Below, piece by piece: positions 33,713 through 49,750 of a stretch of 64,000 nt of DNA (position 1 is the stretch's first letter; the number at the start of each line of letters is the position of its first letter). The notes beneath the pieces were generated by a model. It worked only from the letters and a program-made list of their open reading frames with translations, made no database searches and was not told the origin of the DNA. The position numbers and the translations under genes were made by a program. The stretch is from Microbacterium album (lineage in GTDB: Bacteria; Actinomycetota; Actinomycetes; Actinomycetales; Microbacteriaceae): the NCBI RefSeq assembly GCF_014643695.1, contig NZ_BMJY01000005.1, positions 62,001-126,000 on the forward strand. The letters run 5' to 3'.

Positions 33713-35965
33713 TCAGCCGCGCAGGCGGAACCACACCGTCGCCAGAGGCGGCAGCGTGACCTCCGCCGAGGCCGGATGGCCCGCGTGCGGGGCGGGCTCG
33801 ACCTCGACGGCGCCGAGATTGCCGACCCCCGAGCCGGCGTAGCCGACGGCATCCGTGTTCAGGACCTCGTCCCACACGCCGGGCGCGGGGAAACCGAGGC
33901 GGTAGCGCTCGTGCGGCATGGCGGCGAAGTTCGTGACCGACACGAGGGCGGCGCCCGGCTCCTCGACGTCGCGCCCGTCCAGGCGTGCGAAGGCGAGCAC
34001 GTTGCCGCCCGCGTCGTCGGCCTGCAGCCAGCGGAAGCCCGCCGGGTCGTCATCGAGCGCCCACAGCGCCGGTGTCTCGCGGTAGCGGGTGTTGATGTCG
34101 CGCACGGCCTGCTGCACGCCGCGGTGATCCGGCAGGTCGAGCAGCCACCAGTCGAGCTCGCGGGACTCCGCCCACTCGGACTCCTGCCCGAACTCGCTTC
34201 CCATGAACAGCAGTTGCTTACCGGGGTGCGCCCACATGAACGCGAGATACGCGCGCAAGGTCGCCAACTGGCGCCACCGGTCGCCCGGTGCCTTGCGCAG
34301 CAGCGAGCCCTTGCCGTGCACCACCTCGTCGTGCGACAGGGGCAGGACGTAGTTCTCGGACCACGCGTAGGTGAGCGAGAACGTCATGTCGTGGTGGTGA
34401 TGCGCTCGGTGCACCGGGTCCCGGCCGATGTAGCCGAGCGTGTCGTGCATCCACCCCATGTTCCACTTGAACCCGAAGCCGAGGCCCCCCGCGGACGTGG
34501 GGCGCGTGACCCCGGGCCACGACGTCGACTCCTCGGCGATCGTGAGGATGCCCGGCACGCGACGGTAGACCGTCGCGTTCATCTCCTGCAGGAACTGCAC
34601 GGCCTCGAGGTTCTCGTGACCGCCGTGGACGTTCGGACTCCACTCCCCTGGGTCGCGCGCATAGTCGAGGTACAGCATGGACGCGACGCCGTCGACGCGC
34701 AGCCCGTCGGCGTGGAACTCCTCGAGCCAGTACACCGCGTTGGCGTAGAGGAAGTTGCGCACCGGCGGGTTGCCGAAGTCGAAGATGTGGGAGCCCCACT
34801 CCTTGTGCCACCCGCGCTGCGGGTTCGGGTCCTCGTACAGCGGCGCGCCGTCGAAGCGCGCGAGCGCCCACTCGTCGGTCGCGAAGTGCCCGGGCACCCA
34901 GTCCAGGATGACCCCGACGCCCGCCTGGTGCAGCCGGTCGATCAGCAGTCGCAGCCCGTCGGGATCGCCGAAACGGCTGTCGGGCGCGTAGTAGGACGTG
35001 ACGTGATAGCCCCACGAGCCGCCGAACGGGTGCTGCATGACGGGCATCAACTCCACGTGCGTGAAGCCGAGGTCGCTCACGTAGGACGGCAGCTGCTCCG
35101 CGAGCTGCTCGTACGTCAGCCCCCTCCGCCACGATCCGAGGTGGACCTCGTAGATCGCCATGGGGCGCGCGACGTGACCGCGCCCCTCGGCCTGGTCGTG
35201 CGCGCGGCGCCGCAGCCACTCCTCGTCGCCCCACTCGTACGAGGACTCGTGCACGATCGACGCCGTGTCCGGCGGCACCTCGGCGTACGCCGCCATGGGA
35301 TCGGCCTTCTCGCGCCAGACGCCGTCGGCGCCGAGGACCACGAACTTGTACCTCGTGCCCGACCCGACGTCCGGCACGAACAGCTCCCAGACGCCGGACG
35401 ATCCGAGCGTACGCATGGGATGCTCCCGCCCGTCCCAGTCGTTGAAGTCGGCCTTGATGCGCACGGCGCGGGCGCGCGGCGCCCACACCGCGAACGCCGT
35501 TCCCGTGACGGTGTCGCCCCACGCGTCGTAGCGGTGGACATGCGCGCCCAGCACGCGCCACAGCATCTCGTGACGTCCCTCGCCGATCAGGTGCAGGTCG
35601 ACCTCGCCCAGGGTCGGCAGGAAGCGGTACGGATCGTCGCGCACCACGCTCGTGCGCGCGTCCCCCTCGCCGTAGGCCGCCACGACCCGGTACGCGGGCA
35701 CGTCGGCGACGGGGAGGACGCCCGCCCAGACTCCCTCGTGCTCGTGCGCCAGCTGGATCTCCGCCCAGCCGTCCGGCGCCCGCCGGGTCGGCGCCTCGAG
35801 CCGGTAGCGGACGGCGACCGATGAGGCGAGCGGCCGCAGCACGCGCACCGTGACGCCGCCCGCGTGCGGGTGCGGTCCGAGCACGGCGTGCGGATCGGCG
35901 TGGACACCCGCGGCCACGCTCTCGATCGTGGCCCGGTCGACCGGCAGGATCTCGGCGGCGGTCAT
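33713..35965 (-). CDS. glgB: 1,4-alpha-glucan branching enzyme
   Basis: The 750-residue GH13 enzyme has an N-terminal CBM48 module and the catalytic barrel with nucleophile Asp in GLRVDGVASMLYLDY, acid Glu in TIAEEST and the LSHDEV motif. It creates alpha-1,6 branches in the glucan made by GlgE. The start is ATG 35965, overlapping the maltokinase stop (ATGA), with GGAGGA upstream. It is the last gene of the glgE-treS-mak-glgB operon. Confidence 0.95.
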   Translation of the reverse strand: MTAAEILPVDRATIESVAAGVHADPHAVLGPHPHAGGVTVRVLRPLASSVAVRYRLEAPTRRAPDGWAEIQLAHEHEGVWAGVLPVADVPAYRVVAAYGEGDARTSVVRDDPYRFLPTLGEVDLHLIGEGRHEMLWRVLGAHVHRYDAWGDTVTGTAFAVWAPRARAVRIKADFNDWDGREHPMRTLGSSGVWELFVPDVGSGTRYKFVVLGADGVWREKADPMAAYAEVPPDTASIVHESSYEWGDEEWLRRRAHDQAEGRGHVARPMAIYEVHLGSWRRGLTYEQLAEQLPSYVSDLGFTHVELMPVMQHPFGGSWGYHVTSYYAPDSRFGDPDGLRLLIDRLHQAGVGVILDWVPGHFATDEWALARFDGAPLYEDPNPQRGWHKEWGSHIFDFGNPPVRNFLYANAVYWLEEFHADGLRVDGVASMLYLDYARDPGEWSPNVHGGHENLEAVQFLQEMNATVYRRVPGILTIAEESTSWPGVTRPTSAGGLGFGFKWNMGWMHDTLGYIGRDPVHRAHHHHDMTFSLTYAWSENYVLPLSHDEVVHGKGSLLRKAPGDRWRQLATLRAYLAFMWAHPGKQLLFMGSEFGQESEWAESRELDWWLLDLPDHRGVQQAVRDINTRYRETPALWALDDDPAGFRWLQADDAGGNVLAFARLDGRDVEEPGAALVSVTNFAAMPHERYRLGFPAPGVWDEVLNTDAVGYAGSGVGNLGAVEVEPAPHAGHPASAEVTLPPLATVWFRLRG

Positions 35966-37475
35966 GCTCCTCCGATCCGCGCCAGCGCCTCGAGCGGGAT
36001 CTCGATCCACGAGGGCCGGTTGCGCTTCTCATACACCGCCTCGTACACCGCCTTGTCGGCGACGTAGGCGTCGAGCAGCAACCGGCGCTCGTCGGGCGAA
36101 TCCCCCGCCCCGTCACCGTCGGTCCCGAGCGCGGCGACATAGGCGTCGAGGAAGTGCCCGCGGGCCCGCTCGGACCACTCGCGGCCGCGCCGCAGGCGCA
36201 GGTCGGCCTGCGGCGAGTCCTCGTCGTCGGCGTCGGGCGGCGCCGGCGCGGTCATCGCGACGACTCCGGGCGCGTAGTCGAAGGAGCGCAGCATGCCGGC
36301 GACGTCACGCCACGGCGAGTCCGGCAGGGCGCGCTCCGCGAACGGGCGACCGGGCTCCCCCTCGAAGTCGACGATCTTCCAGCCGCCGGTCGTGCGCAGC
36401 GTCTGACCGAGGTGCAGATCGCCGTGGATGCGCTGCACGTCGAGACCCGAGAGCGCGCCCACCGCCTCGAAGGCCGTGCGCAGACCCGCGGCGTACTCCT
36501 CCAGCTCGGGCACGATCCGCAGCGCGTTCTCCAGGCGAGCGGTCATGGCCCGCGAGAGGCCCGCCACAGCGTCGGCGCCCCGGCGCTCGCTGGGGAAGCG
36601 CTCGCGCAGGAGCTCGTGGACCTCGGCGAGCGCCTCGCCGAGCCGGGCCGCCTCCCCCGCGAAGTCGCCGCCGGAGTCGCCCGCGGGCAGCTCGGGTTCG
36701 GCGAGCAGCGTGCGCACGCTGCCGGTCGCCATCTCGAAGCCGTCGGTCGCCGTCCGCAGGAATCGCTGCAGCATCGCCAGCTGCAGCACCCCCGTCCCGC
36801 CCGCGTCGTCCGCGCCGCCCGCGTCGTCGGTGTCCGTGTCGGCGCGGACCTCCACCTCCGCCCAGCCGTACAGCTCGGCGATGTGATCCGATCCGCCGCG
36901 CGTCAGTTCCTGGTGGATCTCGATGTCGGGGTTCACGCCCGGCGTCACCTTGCGGAAGACCTTCATGATGGCCGAATCGTCGAACTTGACCGAGGAGTTG
37001 GACTGCTCGCCCGTCAGGGGCGTCGACCGCAGTTCCGGATCGAGCTTCACGTCGCGGTCGCCGAGCACGCGGCGGAAGCGCACGCCGCCGCTCTCCGCCG
37101 AGCCGTCGCCTTCCGCGGAGACGAAGCCATTGAGCCACAGTGCCATCGCATCGCGGTCGTGTACGGCGTCGTAGAGGTGCCGCACCTGGCCCGCGTCGTC
37201 CTCCGCAGGGCCCACGTACGCGAACGAGAGGCGCTCCTCGAGCTCGTCGTAGGTCGACAGCGGCACCTGATAGAGCTCGCTGCCGCCCTCGTCGTCGTCA
37301 TACCGCACCGTGACGAGGTTGATGGCCGCGCACGGGCCGTGCTCGCCGCCGGGAAGCTCGGCCACGACGTCGACCCGGGCGACGCGGAAGGGGCGTCCCT
37401 TGCCCCCGAACCAGCGCGTGCGCACCAGGTAGCCCTCCAGGAGGGCCGGATCGATCCTGCCTGCATGGAGGGCGC

Positions 37476-37479
<4 letters not shown>
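35962..37479 (-). CDS. mak: Maltokinase
   Basis: The 505-residue kinase phosphorylates maltose to maltose-1-phosphate, the GlgE donor. Marks are the N-terminal WFGGKGRPF, the kinase-like [11 protein letters not shown] (catalytic Asp) and [11 protein letters not shown], and the C-terminal [14 protein letters not shown] 37479 overlaps the treS stop (GTGA). In many actinobacteria treS and mak are fused; here they are separate but coupled. Confidence 0.93.
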
Positions 37480-39241
<1,762 letters not shown>

Positions 39242-39245
<4 letters not shown>

Positions 39246-41224
39246 GCGGTCCTCCGCGCGCTCAGGATGTGCGCGACGTCACCCACCGGGTCCAGTCGCA
39301 CGTAGTTGTCGGCACCCCACACCCACTCCGCGCCCGTCAGCTCGTCGTGCACGACGAAGCTCTCGGGGAGCGCCGCCGCCTCGAGGTCGAGGTGCACGGT
39401 CGTCTCGTGAGCGCCGTGCGGGTCCAGGTTGATCACGACGATGACGGTGTCGTCGCCGAAGGTCTTCGAGAAGCACAGGATGTGCTCGTCGTCCGTGGCG
39501 TGCACGACGAGATTGCGCAGCAGCCCGAGCGCCGGGTGGGTGCGGCGCAGCCGGTTGAGCGTCGCGATGTAGGGCATGAGCGTCTTGCCCGACTGCTCCG
39601 CCCCCTCCCAGTCGCGGACCCGGATCTGGTACTTCTCGCTGTCGAGGTACTCCTCGCTGCCGGGGCGGACTGCCACGTGCTCGAAGAGCTCGTAGCCGGC
39701 GTACATGCCCCACGAGGGCGTCGCCATCGCCGCCAGCGTCGCGCGGATGGCGAACGCCGCCGGCCCGCCGTACTGCAGGGACGCGTGGAGGATGTCGGGG
39801 GTGTTGACCCAGAAGTTCGGCCGCATCAGGTGGTCGCTCTCGCTCGACACCTCGCGCAGATAGTCCTCGATCTCCTCCTTCTCCACGCGCCACGTGAAGT
39901 AGGTGTAGGACTGGTGGAAGCCCACCGACCCCAGCGTGTGCATCATGGCGGGACGTGTGAAGGCCTCGGACAGGAAGACGACGTCGGGATCCGTCTCCCG
40001 GATGCGCCGCAGGAGCTCCTCCCAGAAGATGACGGGCTTCGTGTGCGGGTTGTCGACCCGGAAGATCCGGACGCCGTGCGACATCCACAGCCGCACGATG
40101 CGCTCGACCTCGGCGAGGACGCCCTCGAAGTCGTCGTCGAAGTGGATCGGGTAGATGTCCTGGTACTTCTTCGGCGGGTTCTCGGCATACGCGATCGAGC
40201 CGTCGGCACGGTGCCGGAAGAACTGCGGATGCTCCGTGACCCACGGGTGGTCGGGCGCCGCCTGCAGGGCCAGGTCCAGGGCGACCTCGATCCCCAGTCG
40301 CTGCGCCTTCCGGACGAACGCGTCGAAGTCCTCGAACGTGCCGAGCTCGGGGTGGATCGCGTCGTGCCCCCCGAACCGGGAACCGATCGCCCACGGCGAG
40401 CCGGGGTCGTCGGGACCGGGGTCGAGCGTGTTGTTGGGGCCCTTGCGGTTCACCTCGCCGATGGGGTGGATGGGCGGCAGGTAGAGCACGTCGAAGCCCA
40501 TCGCGGAGACGCGCTCCAGGCTCTTCGCCGCCGTCTTGAAGGTCCCGCTGCGCACCTTGCCGGTGTGCTTGTCGAGGCGCGCGCCCTCCGAGCGCGGGAA
40601 GAACTCGTACCAGCTGCCGGTGAGCGCGCGACGACGGTCGGCGTACAGGGGATAGGGCCCCGAGACCGTCACCAGGTCGCGCAGCGGGTGCCGGGCGAAC
40701 AGCTCCTGCGTCCCCGGGCCGGTCAGGACGGCCAGACGCGCGTCGACGGGCCGGATCTCGTCGGTCGCGGCGTCGAGCGCCGCGGTGATCGCGGCCTCGT
40801 CGTCCGCGCTCAGCGGCGCGTCGGCGTCGGCGAGCGCCTGCTCACGCAGCCGCTCGAGCAACAGCCGCGCTTCGAGGAACATCAGCTCGACGTCGACTCC
40901 GGCGGGGACCTTCAGGCTCGCGGCGTGCGTCCACGTGGCGAGGGGGTCGGAGAACGCGCGCACCTCGAACGCCCACGCCCCCTCGGCGTCGGGGGTCACC
41001 CACGCCTCGTACCGATCGGTGCCGGGCCGCTGCTCCCGCATGCGGACGGGAGCGCGTCGCGCGCCGTCGGGGCCGGTCAGGACGACCTCGGCCCCCAGGC
41101 GGTCATGCCCCTCGCGGAATACGGTCGCGCGGACGGGCAGCGGCTCGCCCTCAGTCGCCTTGGCGGGCCTGCTTCCGAGGTCTACCAGGGGGTGCACGTC
41201 GATGACGGGGATGCGTCCGAGCAT
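39242..41224 (-). CDS. glgE: Alpha-1,4-glucan:maltose-1-phosphate maltosyltransferase
   Basis: The 660-residue GH13 enzyme extends alpha-1,4-glucan with maltosyl units from maltose-1-phosphate. Marks are the start [35 protein letters not shown], nucleophile Asp in [11 protein letters not shown], Glu in FLSEAFTRP, and [13 protein letters not shown] 41224 begins the conserved sequence; the longer frame adds unrelated residues. It heads the glgE operon, 107 nt after glgX. Confidence 0.94.
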
Positions 41225-41331
41225 GGCACAAACCTCGCACACGGCACCCCGCGTGACCAGCCTCACCGGGCCCCTTGCGCGAACCGTTCACGAGGGTGTA
41301 ACCCGGCCGTCGAATGCGGCCGAGCGCGGCC

Positions 41332-43472
<2,141 letters not shown>

Positions 43473-43476
<4 letters not shown>

Positions 43477-43901
43477 CCGGGCGGCCGCCAGAGCACGATG
43501 TCGGCGCTGCGGCGCACGCGCGTGCCGGCGCGGAGGGTCACGACGGACCCCGTCGCGCCCGCCGCGAACACGCGGGCGCCGGGACGGTTCTCGAGCTCGG
43601 CGCGCAGCCTCGTCTCGAGATCCGTGACGCGCCGACGCAGATCCCGCACCTCGTCCTCCAGGTCGAGCACGCGTGCGATCGCCGACAGGCTCATACCCTC
43701 CCCCGACAGGCGCGCCACCTCGCGGAGCTGCTCGATGTTGCGCGCCGAGTATCGCCGGAATCCGCCCCGCGTACGACCGGGCACGACCAGCCCGATGCGG
43801 TCGTACTGGCGCAGCGTCTGGGGATGCATGCCCGCGAGCTCCGCCGCGACGGCGATCGCGAAGACGGGGGCGTCCTCGTCGACCTCGTACGTCTCGGACA
43901 T
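43473..43901 (-). CDS. hspR: Heat-shock repressor HspR (MerR family)
   Basis: The 142-residue MerR-type protein has AAELAGMHPQTLRQYDRIGL and GGFRRYSARNIEQL, then a heptad-rich helix. HspR represses dnaK operons at HAIR sites with DnaK as co-repressor, and two such sites lie upstream of dnaK here. ATG 43901 has AGGAGGTGAGG immediately upstream, so the longer frame is rejected. It is coupled to glgX. Confidence 0.95.
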
Positions 43902-43927
43902 CCTCACCTCCTCGCTCGCTTTCACCA

Positions 43928-43978
43928 TGTCCCGCTTGCTGCCGGTATCCGGCCGGCATTCCGACACGAAGCGGGACA
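43928..43978 (-). repeat. Nested inverted repeat between dnaJ and hspR
   Basis: TGTCCCGCTT (43928-43937) and AAGCGGGACA (43969-43978) are perfect complements, with an inner GCCGG/CCGGC hairpin (43941-43953). It lies in the 89-nt dnaJ-hspR gap and could shape mRNA processing or partial termination. Confidence 0.45.
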
Positions 43979-43990
43979 CCACCTCTTAGG

Positions 43991-44980
43991 CTACGAGGTC
44001 CGCGCCTTGGCCATCAGCTCGGCCCGCGGGTTGCCCTGGGGCCCGACCTCGGCGAATCGCTCGAGGGCCTCGCGCGCGGCCGCGTCGAGGTGCGACGGCA
44101 CCGCGACCTGGACCTCGGCGAGCAGGTCGCCGGTCCCCTTCTGCGTGACGATGCCGCGGCCTTTGACGCGCAGGACGCGCCCCGACGGGGTGCCGGGGGC
44201 GACGCGCAGCTTGACGGGATCGCCGCCGAGCGTGGGCACCTCGATCGTCGCGCCGAGCGCGGCCTCGGCGAACGTCACGGGCACCGTCACGCGCAGGTTG
44301 AGCCCGTCCCGCGTGAACACGGGGTGGGGCCGCACCGCGACCTCCACGACGATGTCGCCGTTCTCGCCGCCGTCGGGCGACGGCCGGCCCTTCCCTCGCA
44401 GCCGGATCTTCTGCCCGTCCGCCACGCCCGCGGGGATCTTGATCTTGAAGGGCCTGCCGTCCTCGCCCTGCAGCGTGATGGTCTCGCCCTTCGCCGCCGT
44501 GACGAAGTCGATCGTCGTGCGTGCGCGCACATCCGCTCCGCGCTGCGGACCCCCGAAGCCCCGGAACCCGCCCGAGGGCTGACCGAAGCCGCCCGAGCCG
44601 AACCGGCCGCCGCGGCCTCCCCCCTGGTTGAACATGGCGAAGATGTCGTCGAAGTCGGCGGTGGATCCGCGGTTCTGCGTGAACGCGCTGAAGACGTCCT
44701 CGAAGCCACCCGCGCCGCCGCCCCCCGCGGTGAAGCGCGCGCCGGAGCCCATCGCGCGGATCTGGTCGTACTCCTCGCGCTGAGCGGGATCGGACAGCAC
44801 GGCGTACGCCTCGCTGATCTCCTTGAACTTCGCCTCGGCCGCGGTATCCCCCGGGTTCGAGTCCGGGTGATACTTGCGCGCGAGCTTGCGATAGGTCTTC
44901 TTCAGGTCGACGGCGCTGACGTCCTTCGACACTCCGAGGACCTGGTAGAAGTCCTTCTCGAACCAGTCCTGACTGGCCAT
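43991..44980 (-). CDS. dnaJ: DnaJ-type co-chaperone without zinc finger
   Basis: The 329-residue protein has a J domain (about 10-75, HPDSN in place of the canonical HPD-K/R-N), a Gly/Phe-rich linker (about 85-150), then CTD I and II. The CxxCxGxG zinc-finger repeats are absent, so it is a class II (CbpA/DnaJ1-like) J protein. It stimulates DnaK ATPase and delivers clients. The start is ATG 44980 with AGAGGTG upstream. Confidence 0.92.
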   Translation of the reverse strand: MASQDWFEKDFYQVLGVSKDVSAVDLKKTYRKLARKYHPDSNPGDTAAEAKFKEISEAYAVLSDPAQREEYDQIRAMGSGARFTAGGGGAGGFEDVFSAFTQNRGSTADFDDIFAMFNQGGGRGGRFGSGGFGQPSGGFRGFGGPQRGADVRARTTIDFVTAAKGETITLQGEDGRPFKIKIPAGVADGQKIRLRGKGRPSPDGGENGDIVVEVAVRPHPVFTRDGLNLRVTVPVTFAEAALGATIEVPTLGGDPVKLRVAPGTPSGRVLRVKGRGIVTQKGTGDLLAEVQVAVPSHLDAAAREALERFAEVGPQGNPRAELMAKARTS

Positions 44981-45013
44981 CTTCACCTCTTCGTAAGGCT
45001 GGAGGGATTCGAC

Positions 45014-45067
45014 GGGGCCTCGCGGCCCCCGCTCGACCGGCGGCCGCGGGGCTCACCCCACGGCCGC
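45014..45067 (-). other. Two tandem hairpins between grpE and dnaJ
   Basis: In the minus-strand transcript the first stem uses 45067-45056 and 45051-45040: 12 bp with one G-U pair, which is a mismatch if read on the plus strand. The second uses GGGGCC/GGCCCC (45014-45029). They lie within the 139-nt gap inside the operon and could be processing or attenuation sites that set the DnaJ:DnaK ratio. Confidence 0.45.
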
Positions 45068-45119
45068 TGGCCGAGCGCGATGCGAGTCGAAACGCCTCCG
45101 CGTCGACCCGATTGCCGGA

Positions 45120-45859
45120 CTATTCGGCGGGAACCGCGACGACGACCTTGGCCGGACGCAGCTCGACGTCGCCCAGGCGGTAGCCCACCTCGACGACCTC
45201 GAGCACCGTGGCCTCGGTCGTGCCCGGCGTGGGCTGCTGGAAGATCGCCTCGTGCTGCTGGGGGTCGAACGCCTCCCCCGCGGCGCCGAACGCGACGACG
45301 CCGAGGCGCTCGGCGACCGCGCGCACCTTCTCGGCGATCGCGGCGAAGGGCGTGCCCTCGCCGAGGTCGCCGTGCTTGTCGGCCCGATCGAGGTCGTCGA
45401 GCACCGGCAGGAGGCCCTTGGCGGCCTCGCCCTTCGCGCGGGCGATCTCAAAGTGCCGCTGCTCCTCGGTGCGACGGCGGTAGTTGGCGTACTCGGCCTG
45501 CAGGCGCTTGAGGTCCTGCAGCAGCTGCGTCTCGTAGTCGCTCTTCTCCTGCTCGGCCGCCTCGTCGTTCTGTCCGACGTTCAGGATGTCGTCGACCGTG
45601 AGCTCGGGCTCGCCCTGCTCGGCGCCGCCGGGGCCGTCCGCGGTGTTCGCCGCGTCCGCGTCATCCGGCACGCCGTCCTCGCCTTCGCGTGAGTCGGCAG
45701 CGGTGTCCTCGCCCTCGCCGGTCTCGTCGGGCGCCTGCGATGCGGCGTCGTCCGAGTCCTGCGGCCCGGGGGCGGACGCGCCCTGCGCCTCCGCCCCCTC
45801 GGCCTCGGGCTGGACCTCGCCGCCGGTGTCGTCGGGCTCTTCGAAGTCCTTGCCGGCCA

Positions 45860-45860
<1 letters not shown>
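45120..45860 (-). CDS. grpE: Nucleotide exchange factor GrpE
   Basis: The product is 246 residues. A long acidic, disordered N-terminus (about 1-100) is followed by the coiled-coil and beta domain of GrpE (LKRLQAEYANYRRRTEEQ, LLPVLDDLDRA, VVEVGYRLGDVELRPAKVVV). GrpE releases ADP from DnaK. Its ATG shares one base with the dnaK stop. The N-terminal extension is longer than in most bacteria but usual in actinobacteria. Confidence 0.95.
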
Positions 45861-47794
<1,934 letters not shown>

Positions 47795-47796
<2 letters not shown>

Positions 47797-47823
47797 CGTA
47801 CGCGTAGCGACTCACCCTGTCAA
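47795..47823 (-). promoter_or_regulatory. dnaK operon promoter
   Basis: On the minus strand -35 is TTGACA (47823-47818), the spacer is 17 nt, and -10 is TACGCT (47800-47795). The perfect -35 and optimal spacing indicate the main sigma-70-type promoter. Confidence 0.75.
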
Positions 47824-47827
47824 CGAA

Positions 47828-47848
47828 GTTGATATGGCCGGACTCAAG
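47828..47848 (-). promoter_or_regulatory. HAIR-like operator 2 (degenerate)
   Basis: GTTGATA, 7 nt, ACTCAAG: one perfect half-site and one with 4 of 7 matches. It lies just upstream of the -35, so HspR could bracket the promoter. Confidence 0.6.
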
Positions 47849-47917
47849 TTTTGCGTGCTGACCACCGTCCGGCGCGGGCGCCCCCACGGACGGCACCATC
47901 CGTTCACCTGTACGCCG

Positions 47918-47923
47918 TAGCCT
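47918..47923 (+). promoter_or_regulatory. -10 element for a likely leaderless MFS gene
   Basis: TAGCCT, 7 nt, ATG 47931. It favours ATG 47931 over ATG 47925. Confidence 0.35.
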
Positions 47924-47930
47924 CATGCGC

Positions 47931-49349
47931 ATGGACGTCCACGACCGGAACCCTTCCGAGACGGCGGCACCGCAGCCGCCCGCGACCGCGAGCACGGACG
48001 CCGTGGTCACCATGGGCCTCGAACTGCGCGAAGGCCGCCCGGCGCCGCGTCGCCAGGTGTTCTCCTGGGCGTTGTGGGATTGGGCGACGCAGCCGTTCAA
48101 CACGGTGATCCTGACCTTCATCTTCACTGCGCTGTACCTGACGACCGACGTCTTCCTGCCGGCTGACGTCCAGGCGCTGCCGGACGGTGCGCGGGAAAAG
48201 GAGCTCGCGCTCGCCGAGCTGGCCGCGGGCCTCGGCTGGGGCGGCACGGTCGCCGGGCTGGCCATCCTGCTCTTCGCACCGGTGCTCGGTCAGCGCGCGG
48301 ACGCGGCGGGACGACAGAAGCTGTGGCTGGGAATCGGCACGGGTGCGCTGGTCGCCTGCATGCTCGGGCTGTGGTTCGTCGAGCCGGCTCCCGCGCTGTT
48401 CTGGCTCGGTGTCGCGCTCATCTCGGCCGGACAGGTGTTCGGCGAGATCGCGGCGGTCAACTCCAACGCGATGCTGATCGGGATCGCCACCCCGAAGACG
48501 ATCGGTCGGGTCTCGGGTCTCGGGTGGGGATTCGGCTACCTCGGCGGCATCGTCGCCCTGGTGCTCGTCGTGGTGTTCTACTCGGCGAACTGGTTCGGAC
48601 TGGCCGAGGACGAGGGGCTGCCGTTCCGCATCATCGCGGTCGGGTGCGCTCTGTGGGCCATCGTGTTCTCCCTGCCGATCTTCTTCTGGGTGCCCGAGCC
48701 CTCGCTCGGCCGACCGGAGCGCAAGGTCAACTTCTTCGCGTCCTACGTGCTGCTCGCCCGGGACGTGGTGCGCCTGTTCCTGGACTCCAAGACGCGACCC
48801 ACCTTCTGGTTCCTCCTGTCGAGCGCCGTGTTCCGCGACGGTCTCGGCGGCGTGTTCGCGTTCGGCGCCGTCATCGCGGCGCAGGTGTTCGGCTTCGGAT
48901 TCCTCGACCTCGTGATCTTCGGCATCGCGGCCAACCTCATCGCGGGGGTGTCGACCATCGTCGCCGGCCGCTGGGACGACCGCTTCGGCGCGAAGGCGAT
49001 CATCGTGTTCGCCCTGTCGGCGATGATCGTCGCGGGCCTCGCCGTGTTCCTGCTCGTCGACCTCGGCACCATCGTGTTCTGGATCGGAGGGCTCGCACTG
49101 TGCGCTTTCGTCGGACCCGCGCAGGCCGCATCGCGCTCGTTCCTCGCGCGCGTCACGCCCGCAGGGCGAGAGGGCGAGATCTTCGGGCTGTACGCCACGA
49201 CGGGACGCGCGGCGAGCTGGATGGCCGCAGCCATGTGGGCGCTGCTGATCACCATCGGAGAGTCGACGACGTTCGGCATCCTCGGCATCGTGCTCGTGCT
49301 GCTGGTGGGCCTGCTCCTGCTGCTGCCGGTGAAGACGCCGCAGCGCTGA
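47931..49349 (+). CDS. MFS transporter, UMF1/Atg22-like
   Basis: The 472-residue protein has about 12 transmembrane helices and the family start VFSWALWDWATQPFNTVILTFIFTALY. A long first extracytoplasmic loop follows. Family members are proposed to export amino acids or other small metabolites; the substrate is unknown. It is divergent from dnaK and 13 nt before the YchJ gene. ATG 47925 is an alternative start. Confidence 0.85.
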   Translation: MDVHDRNPSETAAPQPPATASTDAVVTMGLELREGRPAPRRQVFSWALWDWATQPFNTVILTFIFTALYLTTDVFLPADVQALPDGAREKELALAELAAGLGWGGTVAGLAILLFAPVLGQRADAAGRQKLWLGIGTGALVACMLGLWFVEPAPALFWLGVALISAGQVFGEIAAVNSNAMLIGIATPKTIGRVSGLGWGFGYLGGIVALVLVVVFYSANWFGLAEDEGLPFRIIAVGCALWAIVFSLPIFFWVPEPSLGRPERKVNFFASYVLLARDVVRLFLDSKTRPTFWFLLSSAVFRDGLGGVFAFGAVIAAQVFGFGFLDLVIFGIAANLIAGVSTIVAGRWDDRFGAKAIIVFALSAMIVAGLAVFLLVDLGTIVFWIGGLALCAFVGPAQAASRSFLARVTPAGREGEIFGLYATTGRAASWMAAAMWALLITIGESTTFGILGIVLVLLVGLLLLLPVKTPQR

Positions 49350-49350
49350 C

Positions 49351-49356
49351 TACCCT
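49351..49356 (+). promoter_or_regulatory. -10 element for a likely leaderless ychJ-like gene
   Basis: TACCCT lies 6 nt before ATG 49363. The intervening GAGGGG is too close to the start for a normal ribosome-binding site. Confidence 0.35.
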
Positions 49357-49362
49357 GAGGGG

Positions 49363-49728
49363 ATGAGCTTCGCCGCGATGTGCCCGTGCGGCAGCGGCCG
49401 GGCGTATCCGGCGTGCTGCGGCGCTCTGCACGCGGGTGCACGGATGGCCGAGACGCCGGAGGAGCTCATGCGGTCGCGCTACGCGGCGTACGCGCGCGGC
49501 AACGCGGAGTACGTCCTGCGGACATGGCATCCGCACACGCGGCCCGCGACACTCTCCCTCGGCGACATGCGCTGGACGGGGCTGGAGGTCCTGGCAGCGG
49601 ACGGCGACACCGTGCAGTTCGTCGCCCGGTACGAGGACGCGCAGGGCCCCGGAACGCTCGCGGAACGCAGCCGGTTCGAGCGGCGCGCGGGCCGCTGGTT
49701 CTACGTCGACGGCGACGTCTCCGCCTGA
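49363..49728 (+). CDS. YchJ/UPF0225-family SEC-C protein
   Basis: The 121-residue protein has an N-terminal SEC-C zinc motif (MCPCGSGRAYPACCG) and a compact NTF2-like fold with MRSRYAAYARGNAEYVLRTWHP. The family role is unknown. Length is normal. It converges on the next gene with 22 nt between stops. Confidence 0.9.
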   Translation: MSFAAMCPCGSGRAYPACCGALHAGARMAETPEELMRSRYAAYARGNAEYVLRTWHPHTRPATLSLGDMRWTGLEVLAADGDTVQFVARYEDAQGPGTLAERSRFERRAGRWFYVDGDVSA

Positions 49729-49750
49729 GTCGGGGCGGCGCGATCCGCTC

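Noticed and set aside
43991..44980. Possibility of a zinc-finger (class I) DnaJ
   Set aside because: No CxxCxGxG repeats exist between the G/F region and the C-terminal domain, so it is class II-like.
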